64,000 bases of DNA from Prorocentrum cordatum (Eukaryota > Sar > Dinophyceae > Prorocentrales > Prorocentraceae). Below, piece after piece: positions 1 to 10,620 of the stretch. Within the stretch, counting starts at the first letter, position 1. Every line of letters starts with the position of its first letter. The notes under the pieces are model-generated. The model saw only the letters and a list, made by a program, of their open reading frames with translations, was not told the origin of the DNA and ran no database searches. The translations under genes and the position numbers were made by a program. The stretch is from assembly GCA_963575745.1 (NCBI GenBank), contig CAUYUJ010019101.1, positions 57,460-121,459 of the forward strand, written 5' to 3'.

Positions 1-740
1 ACCGCCGTGGGCGCCCGGGAGGTCCAGCGGAGTCCGGGGGCCGCGCGCACCCGGACGAGGCCGGCCTCGCTGGCTCCCTCGGGGAGGCTGCGCGCTGCGC
101 AGCGGGGTGCGGCGGCGTCGGGGGCCGCGCTGCTCCCTGGGAGGCGGCAGGCTGCGCAGCTGTCACCAGTGTCGCGGGCTCCGGGGAGGTCCAGCAGAGT
201 CGGAGAGGCATGCGCGCCCGGAGAAGACCTCGGGGCCCCCAGCGAGGCCGGCAACTGCACGAGGTGCCAGCACTCTCGTGCGCAAGAGCGTTGCGTGTCT
301 CTTCACGCGTGCGTCTGCAAAGACAACTCATTTGAACAGTCGCCTTGCGTGGAGGAGGGGTTTGGTATGTCTCTGGTAAGAGCTTCTAAACTTGAGGATT
401 CAACAACAATCATATTCAGACTGTTCGCTCCCATCTGTCCGCGTTCCATTCATCATGCATCTCCTACACCCTCGATGCCGGTCGTGTTCGTCTTTGAGCG
501 TGCCCCAAGTTGGTGGATATATCTTCCGTCCCTGCCACGTGCAGTTCATATCACCAGCCCTTTCGGCGAAGGTAGTCAACCGAGTTCCTTCTTTCCTGTT
601 CCAAAAACCCTCTTCCCTTTGGGGGGGTACCCCCTCCCCCTCCCCCTCTGAGGTGTCTTTGCGGCGGGCCGCGACGGGCTAGAGCCCCAAGATGGCTCAC
701 GATGGCTCGCAGAGGGCTCCCGGTGCTCCAAGATGGCCTC
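1..740. other. Unassigned GC-rich sequence
   Basis: No convincing gene is seen. The first 210 bases contain short internal duplications: the motif GGGAGGTCCAGC recurs at about 16 and 184, and a CTCCCT-containing segment recurs at about 76 and 132. An open frame covers 7-651 on the plus strand, but its composition changes abruptly from Arg/Ala-rich to mixed. It has no recognisable domain, so I do not call it a gene. Position 628-650 is a C-rich run. Confidence 0.4.
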
Positions 741-743
741 CAA

Positions 744-803
744 GATCCTCCTCCTCCTCCTCCTCCTCCTCCTCCTCCTCCTCCTCCTCCTCCTCCTCCT
801 CAT
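744..803 (+). repeat. (TCC)n microsatellite
   Basis: About 20 near-perfect TCC units, ending in CATCATC. They create long poly-Ser, poly-Pro and poly-Glu open frames on both strands that are not genes. Confidence 0.95.
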
Positions 804-1064
804 CATCAAGACAGCTTACGCCATGCCTCCAAAGAGGCCCAGCGAGGGCCACACGCCAGCTCTCCAGGTGCTCTCCTGAGGCCCCCCAGAAAGGACCCCC
901 CCTCCCAAAAGGGCCGACGTCCTTCCAACAGATCCACGAAAATCCACGAGGAAATCCACGAGAAAATCCACACACAAAATCAACGAACATCCCAAAACAC
1001 CTCCAGAAGATCCAGGAGTGCTGACCTCTTGACTCTTCGCGCGCGAGGCGCTGCTGAGGCCTCG

Positions 1065-1390
1065 AGATGGCCCCAAAATGGCCCCAGGAGAGCCCCAAGA
1101 GAGGCCCCCGGGGGGGCCCCCCCGACGGCCCCGGGAGCGCCCGACATCGGCCCACGAACCCCCCCGAGAGGGCCCCAGTAGGCGATGCTGATGGCCCGGA
1201 CGGGGCGGGGAGGGGCACACGTCGGGGACCCCCCCGTGTTGATCGATGGCCACCAGGATGGCCCCAGGAGGCCACTCAGGGAGCCCAAGTGGGCTCCCAA
1301 GAGGGTTCCAAGAGGGCCCCAAGGGGCCCCAAGGCCCCCCCAAAGAACCCAAAGATCTCCCAAAGGAGTCCCAAGAGGGCGCCATGAGGC
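1065..1390. repeat. Degenerate GGCCCCAAGA-type minisatellite
   Basis: Short units of 9-12 bases built on GGCCCCAAGAGG or GGCCCCAGGA repeat irregularly. The same word-family recurs at 12780-13020, 24855-25010, 32385-32965, 41280-41520 and 53050-53800, so it is a genome-wide low-complexity class rather than a local event. The flanking 1400-1530 holds CTC and GTC trinucleotide runs. Confidence 0.7.
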
Positions 1391-1559
1391 AATTTCTCGT
1401 GGTCCTCCTCCTCCTCCTCCTCCTCGACCTCGTCCTCGTCCTTGCTCTCACCGTGTTGTTTTTCCACTTCCTCAATTTCCTCGTCGTCGTGGTTGCCGTC
1501 GTCGTCGTCGTCTTCCTCATGCTCCTCTTCCTTCACTCGCCCCCACGCGGGCCCTAGGG

Positions 1560-2275
1560 ATGGCCCGAAGAGGCCCTTTAAGGCCACCCCCTTTGCCCGC
1601 TTTCTATCACCTCTCATGGGCAAGGTTTCTGAATGGAATGGTGGTGATATTTTTTTGATCTGCGGCTCCAAGGACGATTCCAGAGAGCGGGTCGAAACAA
1701 GCTCGGGGCAGCAAGCAAGATAATTACCAGCGGGCCAAAAGCCAACGCCGGACTGCACATGCGAGGAACAAAATGAACCTCATTAAGCCGCTCCAGAAAG
1801 GCAGCCAACGACTGACAGCGGGGCGTCGCACAGTGGCGCCAGCACCCGGCAGACCGGACGGCGAAGGGCAGGGCACAGCGGGCAGCTGCAACCCTGGCAC
1901 GCCCGCCCGTGAAAGTGCAACGAAGGCGAGCAGAATGGGGGCAAGGCCTCACTCACGGAGCACCTCATGTGCTCGAAGCTGGCATCACAGAGTCAGGCAC
2001 CAGCGGACTTGACATGAAGTCGAGTAGAAACACCAATGCGCGAGGGGGGAACGTCACGTGGGCCAGCATGTTATCACCAGCCGTCGGCTGTGTACTGCCG
2101 GTGGGCGAAAAACGGGGCGCCAGACCGGTGAGCACGTCCCTGCCAGACTGCGCCCCAGGTGCAAGAAGCCCGTGTGGGCCGACCTGCCAGTGCCACGATG
2201 AGCGCGCGCACCCTATTGCGTGATGTAGCCAGCGGTTGGCGCCTGCCTGGTGGGGGGGAAACGCCACGCGGCAAG
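1560..2275. other. Unassigned sequence with weak internal repetition
   Basis: No gene is supported. A segment starting with TCACCAGCCGTCGGCTGTG at about 2085 resembles the start of the repeat at 2276 (TCACCAGTCGTCGGATGTG). The region may therefore hold an older, diverged copy of that unit about 190 bases upstream. Confidence 0.35.
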
Positions 2276-2640
2276 GTCACCAGTCGTCGGATGTGCGTCG
2301 TGTGGAGCGTATGGGGCGGGCCTTAGGCCGGCGGCCCCAGCCATCCAAAGTGAGTGCCCAAACGGGCGAGACGGGCCCATGTCCGCGTGAACAAGGCCTA
2401 AGTGAACCGCGGGCAGGAATTATTGCAGCCAGTACCACACGGACTAAGAACCCACGATGCACCGTGGGAATCTAGACGCAGTGTTGTGAGAGGTGCACCT
2501 CACCCCCAGGAGGTGACATGAGGGTATTAAGGCCAAGGCCTGTCACTGCGGTGAAACGAGTCCCTGTCGCGAAGGAGCCACCCCGTCGGCAGTGGCCCGT
2601 GGGGGCAGCTGTCAGTGTTGAACGCACCCTATAGCGCGAG
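2276..2640. repeat. Direct repeat, left copy (LINE 5'-region-like)
   Basis: This segment is highly similar, without large gaps, to 9123-9455, including the shared strings CACCAGTCGTCGGATGTG and GGCGAGACGGGCCCATGT. The right copy lies at the 5' end of LINE-1, where it runs into ORF1. This left copy lies just beyond the LINE's 3' tail. The two diverge after about 2630 and 9460. On the minus strand both encode nearly the same ~60-residue peptide. Most likely it is the 5' leader of this LINE family, retained here from another copy. A host repeat into which the LINE inserted is the alternative. Confidence 0.8.
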
Positions 2641-2729
2641 AACGAACACGTCGAACGGCCCGCCACAGCAGTCGTCGTGAAGGAAGAGGGGGGGGCGCAG
2701 CCGATAGCCGCAAGTCAGTTGAATACAAA

Positions 2730-2752
2730 GGATAGGATAGGATAGGATAGGA
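2730..2752 (-). repeat. (TATCC)n pentanucleotide 3' tail of LINE-1
   Basis: Four and a half GGATA units on the plus strand, i.e. TATCC in LINE orientation, about 65 bases downstream of the RNase H ORF stop. Many non-LTR retrotransposons end in a short tandem repeat made during target-primed reverse transcription, and this position fits that role. Confidence 0.7.
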
Positions 2753-2818
2753 CCGATCGCGAAGCGAAGTAACATAACCCAACCACCACCCGAGCCGTCT
2801 GCTCAGGTTGAATTAGGC

Positions 2819-4453
2819 TTAGTACTTAGGCCATAAGCCTTTGTGAATTCTGTCAATATAACTTCCCCTGGTCGGCGTGAGCTTACCACGCGTCTCGGGG
2901 GAAAGCGTAGGGGAACACAGACACTCGGATATTAAACCCCGCATCTGTTGGCTCCCGTAGAAACCACACGAACTACAAAACCAAAGATTCAACTTATGGC
3001 TATACAATAGGTTGTGACTTGGACGAGTCCAACGTCCACCTATATGCACACACTGACCCTTCGGCGCTCGAGAGAAACACTGATCCTGCTTAATTAGCTC
3101 AAAGCACTGGCTCAGCCTCCACTCTGTCAAGGACGCCTGAGACGCGCTCCCACGACATCTCAGGCAGCTTTTTCCATCCTCGGACAGCGAGTGGGAGGCG
3201 GCGAAGAAGGCAAGAGCAGAAGCAGAAGGGGGAGGGCAGCGGGACTTCTTTTCCATCACGCGCGGGCCAGAACGTTTATCCTCAACGATCGCCTCAAGGT
3301 TGGCCCGCAAAAGACGGCGGCGAACAAGTCTAGCCATCTGTTCGGAGCGAGCGACCTTGTGTCTGAAATCAGCAGGAACACGAGCCTCCTGCGCGGCCAA
3401 ACCCGCCACCTCGTCGGCTGCTTCATTCCCGATCGCCATCCAAAGAAGGGACGACTGTGCCAGCTCGCTGGCAGACTGGTGGGATGAAACCTGCAAAACC
3501 GTGATCTGATCAAAGTTCCGACTGGTGCGCAACTTCCCGAGCCTAGACCACAAATCAGAGTTCTCGCCCTGAGGGCGATCAAAGCGCTGCTGGTGCCATC
3601 CTATCATCACTGCTTCGTTATCTGTAATGTAAATCATAGCTCCAGCGCTAAATTCAACTGCGACAATCAATCCTAACAGCTCCCCTCTCGGAACTGTCTG
3701 GCGACGATCTGGAAGGGGCCCCCGAAGGGAGGCATCTATCACACAGGGGTGAAAAGAGGAGATGGCCACAAGTCCGATGCCGACCCTGCGGAGGCCCTCG
3801 TCTCTGGACTCTGACCCCCCGCTGGCGTCGCCAAAAAGCAGCAACGGCTTGGAAGGTGAACCGACGCCCAGCGACCCAGCTTGCAAGGGCCCCTCCACCC
3901 CGCTGACAAGCCATGAGGGTTCGCTGGCGGGAGCAGGAACTGATGTCCAATCCGAGGGCAAGACGCCCCTGAGCCAAAAACAGGGCTCGGACTCATGTTG
4001 ACTATACGCTTGTGCAACCAGCGACTCCGAAGCTTCGAAAGCCAGGCCTACATCCTTTGGACAGGCCCAGCATCTGTGAAAAGGGGTTTCGGGGGCAAGC
4101 TTACATCTAGGGCAGAGTGTGCACGGGACACCTCCAACCTCGTCAGCAACTCTCTGCAATGGCCACGAGCCGCCCGCTGCGATGCAGAGCATAAGCTCCG
4201 CAAGCTGGTGCCCCTTGTGGGCACGCTCTAAAGACTGGATATATCTACGGTAGGACCTGTTATCAGCCCCACACTCGAGGCCACCGCCACAGAAGTGAGT
4301 CGCTGCAACTTCCCACCGCCTATTCTTGATGGTGAGCTCGAACTCGCTGACGAGATCGCTGAAATCCGTGTCGGCCCCGAGGTCTCCGTCGAAAATGAAA
4401 GCTTCGCGACCCTCAACTCCCCTCGGTTTCGTGCCCCACTCGGTGGCCGTCAC
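2819..4453 (-). pseudogene. LINE-1 ORF2 3' part: RNase H and C-terminal zinc motif
   Basis: Product of 544 residues from the first Met, open in frame back to 4466 just after the TAG at 4471-4469. The RNase H core is at residues ~205-355, with catalytic acids D209 (GDASGG), E258 (PRGELLG), D278 (ITDNEAV) and D347 (GNEAADE), and H325 in the SSH motif. A Cys/His cluster at 111-131 (CTLCPRC...HRCWAC) sits before RNase H, as in other LINEs. The C-terminus carries a CxxC...C motif (FCSSCG...C) that is also present in LINE-2 and in the fragment at 14310. It ends with TAA. It is in the same frame as the upstream RT ORF, so only the TAG separates them. RNase H removes RNA from the RNA:cDNA hybrid during retrotransposition. 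Confidence 0.88.
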
Positions 4454-4468
4454 GGGGTCCCAATCGTA

Positions 4469-7400
4469 CTACAAGAGGTACGTGATGACAGCTGACATCG
4501 GGCCACGCACGTTCCTGCTGCGCAAAGATGGGGCCATCTCTCGAAACTGCTTGGCCACGGCATGCCACGCCAATTGAATACCCGCTCGAAGACGTGTCTC
4601 ACTGAACCAGGTCTGCAACCACATCTTCAGACAGGCGCATGGAAGACGATAACCTGGGTCCTGATCGCCATACCTGAGGTCCAGCACCGTCGTCAGGCAC
4701 CTCCCCCTGCGAGCAGAGCTGGCGACGTGGCCCAGGCGCCTCCTCATGTTCAGCATGGCCGAGCCGTGGACTCCGTAAACTTGGTGGCCATAGTGACCTG
4801 CTGGTTGTGCCGCAGCCGCCTCCAGTCTCATCGTCGGCTTGTAGCGTCGACTGGCCCTGGCGAAACGAGCAATCCGACCGTGCATGGTGGTCGCCTTGCT
4901 CACTCTCTTCCTCTGAGTAGCCCGAGCGCGCCGTCCCGCTCCTGAGTCGACTCCGAGGAAGCTCGCCTGCAACGCCGCCGTGACTTGAATGCCGTGGCGT
5001 CTAAGACGGGCCACAATGTGCTGCGCGTCCTGGTGCTTGGAGCAGATGACCACGCTCTTGCTGGCCACCTGAAGCCCCTCGCTGCCCAGTAGGTCACTAG
5101 TCTGCCGAAGAACCTGCACTAAGACTTTCCTGATGTGCTGACGCGATCCAACCACATACTGCGACAGGTCGTCGATCCACAGCCGCATATCCACACCTGG
5201 ATGGGTCGACGTCAGCTTGCCAAGGATGAAGTAGGTCATGCAGCGTGCGAACCTCGTGCCGCTGCGCAACCCTTGGATCACGCTGCGGCTCGGCTGGAAC
5301 GCCTCCGAGAAGCATGAGCCCTGCGCCAGCGTCCTCGGCGCCAGGCAGAGCTGCAGCCCTAGAAAAAGGATGGTGGGCGGAAAGCCCAGAGCCAGCGCCG
5401 TCTTGGCTAGACGGAGCCAGCAAATACTGTCGTAGAACGACTGGATGTCGAGGAGCCCGTGCCCGACTGCGACGTCGAGACGCGAGTGCACCTCCTCGCC
5501 CAGGATGCGGAGGAAGGCCTCCCTCAGCGCCGAGTTGCCCTCCACCGCGGCGTCCCAGTGAGGCTGACACTCGCGCGTCCACTCCCTGATGAGCGGCTCT
5601 CGCGCCGAAGACCAGATGCGGGGCACCATCCCCACGAGGCCGATGGCCCTGTCGCCCCCTGCCTTCTTGGGAAGAAGGCGACCCAGGATGAGGAGGAGCT
5701 GCCAGGGCCAGCTGAAGCACGCTTCCACCGCCGAGAGCACCTGCGCCAAGTTGTCGAGGCCCTCGGGTGGCAGCCGCTCCACGTCAAGCGGGGAGAGTTG
5801 GTCAACTCCCTGCCCCGCTCGAGGCCGCATCTTGTGCGCGGCCGCCTTCAGCATCTCCCCCGTCAGCGGAGGCAACTCTTGGAACTCCGCCTCTGACTTG
5901 ATTGTGTCGAGCTCCTTGAGCAACTGCACCTGATCTAGCGGTGTGCTGCCCCACAGGTCGTGCCACTTCGTGACTTTGGTGTATATGATGTCCCTGGGGT
6001 GGTGCACAACGCCAGTGGGAGTGATGAGCTCCAGCGGAGCTGCAGGGATCTTCTTGATACTCTTATGCAAGATGTTGACTGAGTTATCCTCTACAATCCA
6101 GGTCTTGAAGTCGTCCAGAGAAGCGTGCAGAGCTTTGCCACGGGCTCTGCTAGCTCCCTTCTCGGCCGTCGCCACCAAGTCCGTCAGGGACTCGAGCGAA
6201 AGACCATCGGGCGACTTCACATGCTCCAGCCAGTTGTTCCACGTCCAAGTCCTGGGGAGGGACAGGTGAGCCTTCTCAGGGTAGTCCGTGACCAACCTCT
6301 GGCAGGCCTGGAGCAGAGTAGCGCACTGTCGTGAACCGTTACCACGACGCCGATGGTGTGCCAAGCGTCCCAGCACCGTATGGCATCGTGACCACCAAGT
6401 GCTGCAGCGGTCCAGCAGGGGTAGAGCCCTGCTGCGTTCAGACATGCGAACCTCGTGTACTCGAAAACGTGGCCCGTCTGCTCGGCGGGGTCGCCTAGCA
6501 GGAGGAACCATCTCGTGGTGCTCGTAGACTGCGCCCTCGAGCGCCAGTGCCCATGCCCCATACATGCCACTGACTTGATCGATGTGGGTGGCCCCAGCTT
6601 TGTAAGCCAGGGAATCGCGAACCACACTCCAGGCGCATGGAGTGTGGAGAAAACCAACGCGAGTCCGATGCTTGAGCCACAACGGTGACGGGAGAGCAAA
6701 AGGGGGGAGAGAGGCAGCAGCATCATCAGCCGTGCACGAGGGGATCGCCGAAGGGTCGTGAGACTCTACTGGTGGAACCTCGAGGCCCTGACTGGTGACA
6801 CCCGCAGTGGCCTCCTTGGGACTCGGGGGGACCGATGTGCTCGAGAGGGGGGCTCCAGACTTGCCTCCGACACCGCTGGCTCCAGAGCTCGCGCCACCAG
6901 AGACAGAAGTCCCGTCACAGGCGCCAAAATTCCCCTCGTGAGCCCACGGATCCTCCTCCTCGTCATCCCAGGCCCCAAAGTCAAAATCTAACTCAGCATC
7001 CTGATTTAAAACTTGGTTCAAATCGTGGGTGATACCGTCTGGCCCTGGGGGGTCGAGGCCCTGGGAGTTATTCCCTGGCTCTTCCAAAATATCCCCAAAC
7101 AACAAATGGGCCTCCTCAGCACTACGAGCTCTAGCAGCCTCCAGAGCCTCCAGACGTTGGGCTTTGGCCCGAGAGGATTTGGAGCCGGGCGAGGGGATGG
7201 AGGTGAGGCGGTGGGACTGCGGCAGCTTGGCTGGGAGGTCCAAAGAACGTGTGACCAACTGACTGGCTGTGCCCCTGAACCGCATTAGCAGACCGCAGTG
7301 TGTTTTCCACGGCACATCTACACGGGCCTCCAGTGACAAGACATATGGTACAAAACTCGAGCTTGCCACGGCATAGTCTATCTCCGAACCTTGGGCGCCT

Positions 7401-7582
7401 GCTGTGCACGTCACCTCGATATTCGAAGCCCTCAAGACATGACCCTGGACCTTAGCAAGAAATCCACGCGTCTCTAAGCTGGAAGCTGGCATATTCCAAT
7501 CAGCAAAAAAAACCATGGCAACTGGAGGCTGACCAAGAGGGCCCCTAACCTCCGAAAACGTTGCAGGTTTCGCCCCGACCAT
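4469..7582 (-). pseudogene. LINE-1 ORF2 central part: endonuclease C-terminus, linker, reverse transcriptase
   Basis: Open frame of 1037 codons. Residues 1-100 finish the APE-like endonuclease (ADWNMP with D28/N30, SEIDY with D69, and H95). Residues ~160-300 form an acidic, low-complexity linker. The reverse transcriptase follows: fingers motif LPKKAGGDRAIGL at ~637-649, motif A LDIQSFYD at 711-718, motif B with QG at 770-771, and motif C WIDD at 802-805 in place of the usual YADD/FADD. The listed start codon is internal: the true N-terminus lies in another frame upstream (7986-7474), so a one-base loss or equivalent has occurred. It ends at a TAG immediately followed by in-frame RNase H coding sequence. 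Confidence 0.88.
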
Positions 7583-7986
7583 CCTTCACTGGCGAACCCA
7601 TAAAAACAAATTGCGACAAATGAAATTCCACGCATATCAATCAGAGAGGCCTGGAACCCATCTAATGCGTCGTGCCCGTCTGCCCGCAAGGCACGCCACG
7701 ATTCAGCTAAACTCCTAACACTACGATGGCCCTGCGTCAGCAGCCACTCGCCTCCCTCGTTGGCCCTGGCGGCCTGGCTCGAGGAGGCGCCGCCCCGCCC
7801 TGAGGGCCTGGCTGGGTTGGCCAGCAGACGAAGCTTCGCCTCTCTGGCCTTGCCATCCCACTCGGCGAGACTCCTCGCGTCCACGTGTGATTCGACCACG
7901 CCCATGAAGTGGTAGGGCTGCTCTATCAGGAAATCCCAAGCTTGCCGTCCAGCACAGGTGATGTTGGCAAAGAAAAAGGTACTCAC
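7474..7986 (-). pseudogene. LINE-1 ORF2 5' part: endonuclease N-terminus
   Basis: Residue N8 (FANIT) and E32 (GVVESH) match the first catalytic motifs of APE-type LINE endonucleases. In LINE-2 the equivalent residues are N160 and E183. The 170-codon frame starts at a GTG only by convention. It is open upstream to the TGA that ends ORF1 at 8100-8098, with no ATG in between. The reading becomes meaningless about 7580, where the next frame takes over (a -1-type shift). No classical slippery heptamer was seen at the overlap, so I read this as a deletion or assembly error rather than programmed frameshifting. Confidence 0.82.
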
Positions 7987-8097
7987 TGAATTATCTGCAT
8001 CGTGAGCGGCACTAGCGCCGCCCTGCTGAGCCGCCCTCGCCCCCCGCAGTGTGCCAGTCGACGGACTCGGCGAGGGAGGGGAAGACGGCTGCTGATC

Positions 8098-9309
8098 TCA
8101 CTGCGGGCCGCTCGCCGCCGCCGCCGCCGAAGCCGCGGTAGCCTGGGCAGCTGCCTTCTTCGCCTGCTGCGCCGCCTGCGCCGCCGCCAGCTTGGCCGCG
8201 CTGATGCGGTCGGCGGCGTCCTGCGTGGCGCGTGCCTCCGCGGCGGCGGCATCTGCCGTGGCGGGGGCGGCTCCGTCGCCAGCGGCGGGGGCCACCGTCG
8301 CGGCGGCCGCGGGGCCCCCGCTGGGGCCTGGGGCGATGCCCGCTGGAGCTCCATCGTGGCCCCCCGCGCTGCCGCCGTCGCCGCCAGCAGCTGCCTCGCC
8401 AATCCCTTGGCGCCTCTTCTTCTTGAGCCGCTCGTCGATCTTCGCACGTAGGGTGGTCATCCTCTCGTTCCACGATTTGACCTCCGTGTGCTTGCCCTCG
8501 ATGAGCGATTGAGCGTTGCGCAGCTCCTGCTCCAGCTGCTTCAGCGCCTGCCTGTCTGTCTCCTCTATGTCCAGGGAGTCGACGGACTGGAAGAACTCCT
8601 CGTCGATCTTCACCTCGAAGAGAACCTCCCTGACCTCGCTCTTGGTGGTCTCCGTGCCGCCGAGGCCCATCTCTGCCGCCATGCCCTGCGCTGCCAAACG
8701 CCTGGCGGCCTCGCACTTGGCCAGAACCAGGGCGGCCTCGCTCTCTCTCTGCTGTGCCTTGGCTAGGTTATCTTGCGCTTTGACCACGGCCTGGATGGCC
8801 TGATCATGCCTGAGCGACGCATCGCGCCAAGCTCCTGAGGCGTGCCGCAAAGCCTCCTCCTCGCTCTGAGGGGGCTTCGCCCGGGCGGCCTCGAGCTTGG
8901 CGATCTCGTCGCCCAACAACTTCTTCAACAAAGGGTCGTCGGTCGTGGCCATCGTGCTCCGCATGAGCCCGAGGCGATCGGCTGGGCTGGCAGCTGCGCC
9001 TACAGCGTCAGCCTCCCCGCCCTTGTTGCCTCCGACCGTCTTCAGCTGGTTTGACTGGGCGGTGTCTGCACTGGCGGCCTTCTTCGGCTTGAAGAGCTTC
9101 ACCTGCCGCCCGCACTTGCACTTCCACCAGTCGTCGGATGTGCAGCGTGTGGAGCGAATGGGGCGGGCCTTAGGCCTGCGGCCCCAGCCATCCAAAGTGA
9201 GTGCCCCAGCGGGCGAGACGGGCCCATGTCCGCGTGAACAAGGCCTAAGTGAACCGCGGGCAGGAATTATTGCAGCCTTTACCACGCGGGCGAAGAGCCC
9301 ACGATGCAC
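8098..9309 (-). CDS. LINE-1 ORF1: coiled-coil nucleic-acid-binding protein
   Basis: Open frame of 403 codons ending in TGA. Residues ~60-75 contain WWKCKCGR, which matches the second half of the zinc motif of LINE-2 ORF1 (WCGKCG). The first cysteine pair is missing, replaced by sequence from the leader repeat, so the N-terminus is probably truncated or fused. Residues ~120-300 are rich in Lys, Glu, Ala and Gln with heptad-like spacing (coiled coil). The last ~90 residues are Ala-rich low complexity. LINE ORF1 proteins typically bind the element RNA. The start shown is a GTG within the repeat and is not trustworthy; an internal Met at about residue 115 is possible. The stop is in the same frame as ORF2. 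Confidence 0.75.
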   Translation of the reverse strand: MHRGLFARVVKAAIIPARGSLRPCSRGHGPVSPAGALTLDGWGRRPKARPIRSTRCTSDDWWKCKCGRQVKLFKPKKAASADTAQSNQLKTVGGNKGGEADAVGAAASPADRLGLMRSTMATTDDPLLKKLLGDEIAKLEAARAKPPQSEEEALRHASGAWRDASLRHDQAIQAVVKAQDNLAKAQQRESEAALVLAKCEAARRLAAQGMAAEMGLGGTETTKSEVREVLFEVKIDEEFFQSVDSLDIEETDRQALKQLEQELRNAQSLIEGKHTEVKSWNERMTTLRAKIDERLKKKRRQGIGEAAAGGDGGSAGGHDGAPAGIAPGPSGGPAAAATVAPAAGDGAAPATADAAAAEARATQDAADRISAAKLAAAQAAQQAKKAAAQATAASAAAAASGPQ

Positions 9310-9460
9310 CGTGGGAGTCTAGACGCAGTGCGAGTGGTGCACCTCACCCCCAGGAGGTGACACGAGTGTATTAAGGCCGGGGCCTGTCACTGCGGTGAAA
9401 CGAGCCCCTGTCGTGTAGGGACCACCCACGGAAGCGGTGGCTCGTGGGGGACAGCCGTCC
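9123..9460. repeat. Direct repeat, right copy (LINE-1 leader)
   Basis: Partner of 2276-2640. On the minus strand it runs directly into ORF1 of LINE-1 at about 9122. Similarity starts sharply at CACCAGTCGTCGGATGTG in both copies, which marks a real junction there. Confidence 0.8.
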
Positions 9461-10620
9461 GCGTCGTCCTTATCCCTCACCAATTGCGCGCCTGTGCGCA
9501 GCAAAGGGGCGGTTGAGGACCATAGGGCTGCCGACCCATTGGGCCCCGCTCGGCGCGGAGGGGTCCCATGTGGCCCACAGGGTCAGCGCGATGGAGAGCA
9601 CTTTGTATAGGGAGGTGGAGGCTGCCCCCAGCTGACCGAGGTCGATGTTGTCCAGGAAGCAAGCGCTGCGTTCCGCGACGGGCTGAGTGGCAACTCGGAG
9701 TAGTGACGTGATCAGGGGGAAAAAGGTCTTGAGCCGCAGACGAGCTGCACGGGCCAGCCCTTGAGAGAGCGGGGAAGGGGCAAACGTGCCGGGGGGAAGG
9801 CGAGTAGCGCACATACCGACTGTTCCCAGTCAGGAGGGCCACCTCCCCCGGCCCAGGGGGGGAGGGAGGGGGCAAGGTACCCAGTGGCGGGCCCGGTCGC
9901 GCTCACTTGGGGGCGGAGTCCCATCCCCGATGGCGTTTGTCAGCGTAGTGGGTATCCCCTCTGGGGGAAGACCGTTTCCCCCTGGCCCTCCAGCCTGCGT
10001 CGATCCATGTGCCCTGCTGGTGGTCCCATCCCGTCGGCGGTGGCCCGTGGGGGCAGCTGTCAGTGTGGACTTCCGCCCCCATCAAATGCGCGCCTGTGTC
10101 CAGCAAAGGGGCGATCGAGGACCATTGGGCTGCCAACCCATAGGCCTCCGTTGGGCACGGAAGGGTCCCATATGGCCCACTGCGTCAGCGCGATGGACAC
10201 CGCGTTGTATAGGAAGGTGGATGCTGTCCCAAGCTGTCCGAGGTCATTGTTGTCCAGAAAGCTTGAGTTGCGTTCCGGGTCGGGCAGAGAAGCGACCCTG
10301 AGTGTCGTCATGGGGGGAGAAGTGGCTTGAGCCGCAGACGAGCGTCGTGGAGCGTTCTTGAGAGCGCAGGGGAGGGCAAGAGCAGGGAGAGTGCGATGGA
10401 GCCCTAGCCGACTGTCCCTCGACGATGGGGCAGCCTTCCTGGGCCTGGGGAAATGGAGGGGACAACGTACCTTTTGGATAGACCAGGCGAGCTCACTTGC
10501 GGGCAAAGTCCCACCCGCGCTGTCGTTTGTCAGCGTAGTGAGAGTCTCCTCTGGGGGCAGTTCGTTTCTCCCTGGTCCTCCAGTCTGTGTCGGCCCACGT
10601 GCCCTGCCGGCGGTCCCACC
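9430..10620. repeat. Two tandem units of about 600 bp
   Basis: Unit A (about 9430-10025) and unit B (about 10027-10620) match along their length. For example TGCGCGCCTGTG occurs at 9485 and 10087, and GTTTGTCAGCGTAGTG occurs in both. Offset is 602 bases. Both units keep a minus-strand open frame with the conserved peptide core FLDN(I/N)DLGQLG and WVGSPMVL. The left copy at 2276-2640 shares their first ~60 bases. They sit immediately 5' of LINE-1, like the promoter monomers of some LINEs, but this role is inference. Confidence 0.78.

Larger units (their letters stand above)
2730..9309 (-). mobile_element. LINE-1: near full-length non-LTR retrotransposon, inactivated
   Basis: Read on the minus strand: ORF1 with a CxC zinc motif and coiled coil (9309-8098), APE-type endonuclease N-terminus (8097-7474), endonuclease C-terminus plus linker plus reverse transcriptase (7582-4469), RNase H plus C-terminal cysteine motif (4466-2819), a ~65-base 3' UTR and a (TATCC)n tail. 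At least two lesions break ORF2: a frameshift near 7585-7605 and a TAG at 4471-4469. The 5' boundary is uncertain because the leader repeat and the tandem units behind it may belong to the element. No target-site duplication was found by eye. The same domain order is seen in LINE-2 at 44-50.6 kb. Confidence 0.9.

Noticed and set aside
7575-7610. Programmed -1 frameshifting in LINE-1 ORF2
   Set aside because: The overlap contains a T-run but no X-XXY-YYZ heptamer in the correct frame, and ORF2 also has a TAG, so simple decay is more likely.
2276-9460. A giant target-site duplication around LINE-1
   Set aside because: The flanking copies are ~10% different, unequal in extent, and not directly abutting both element ends.
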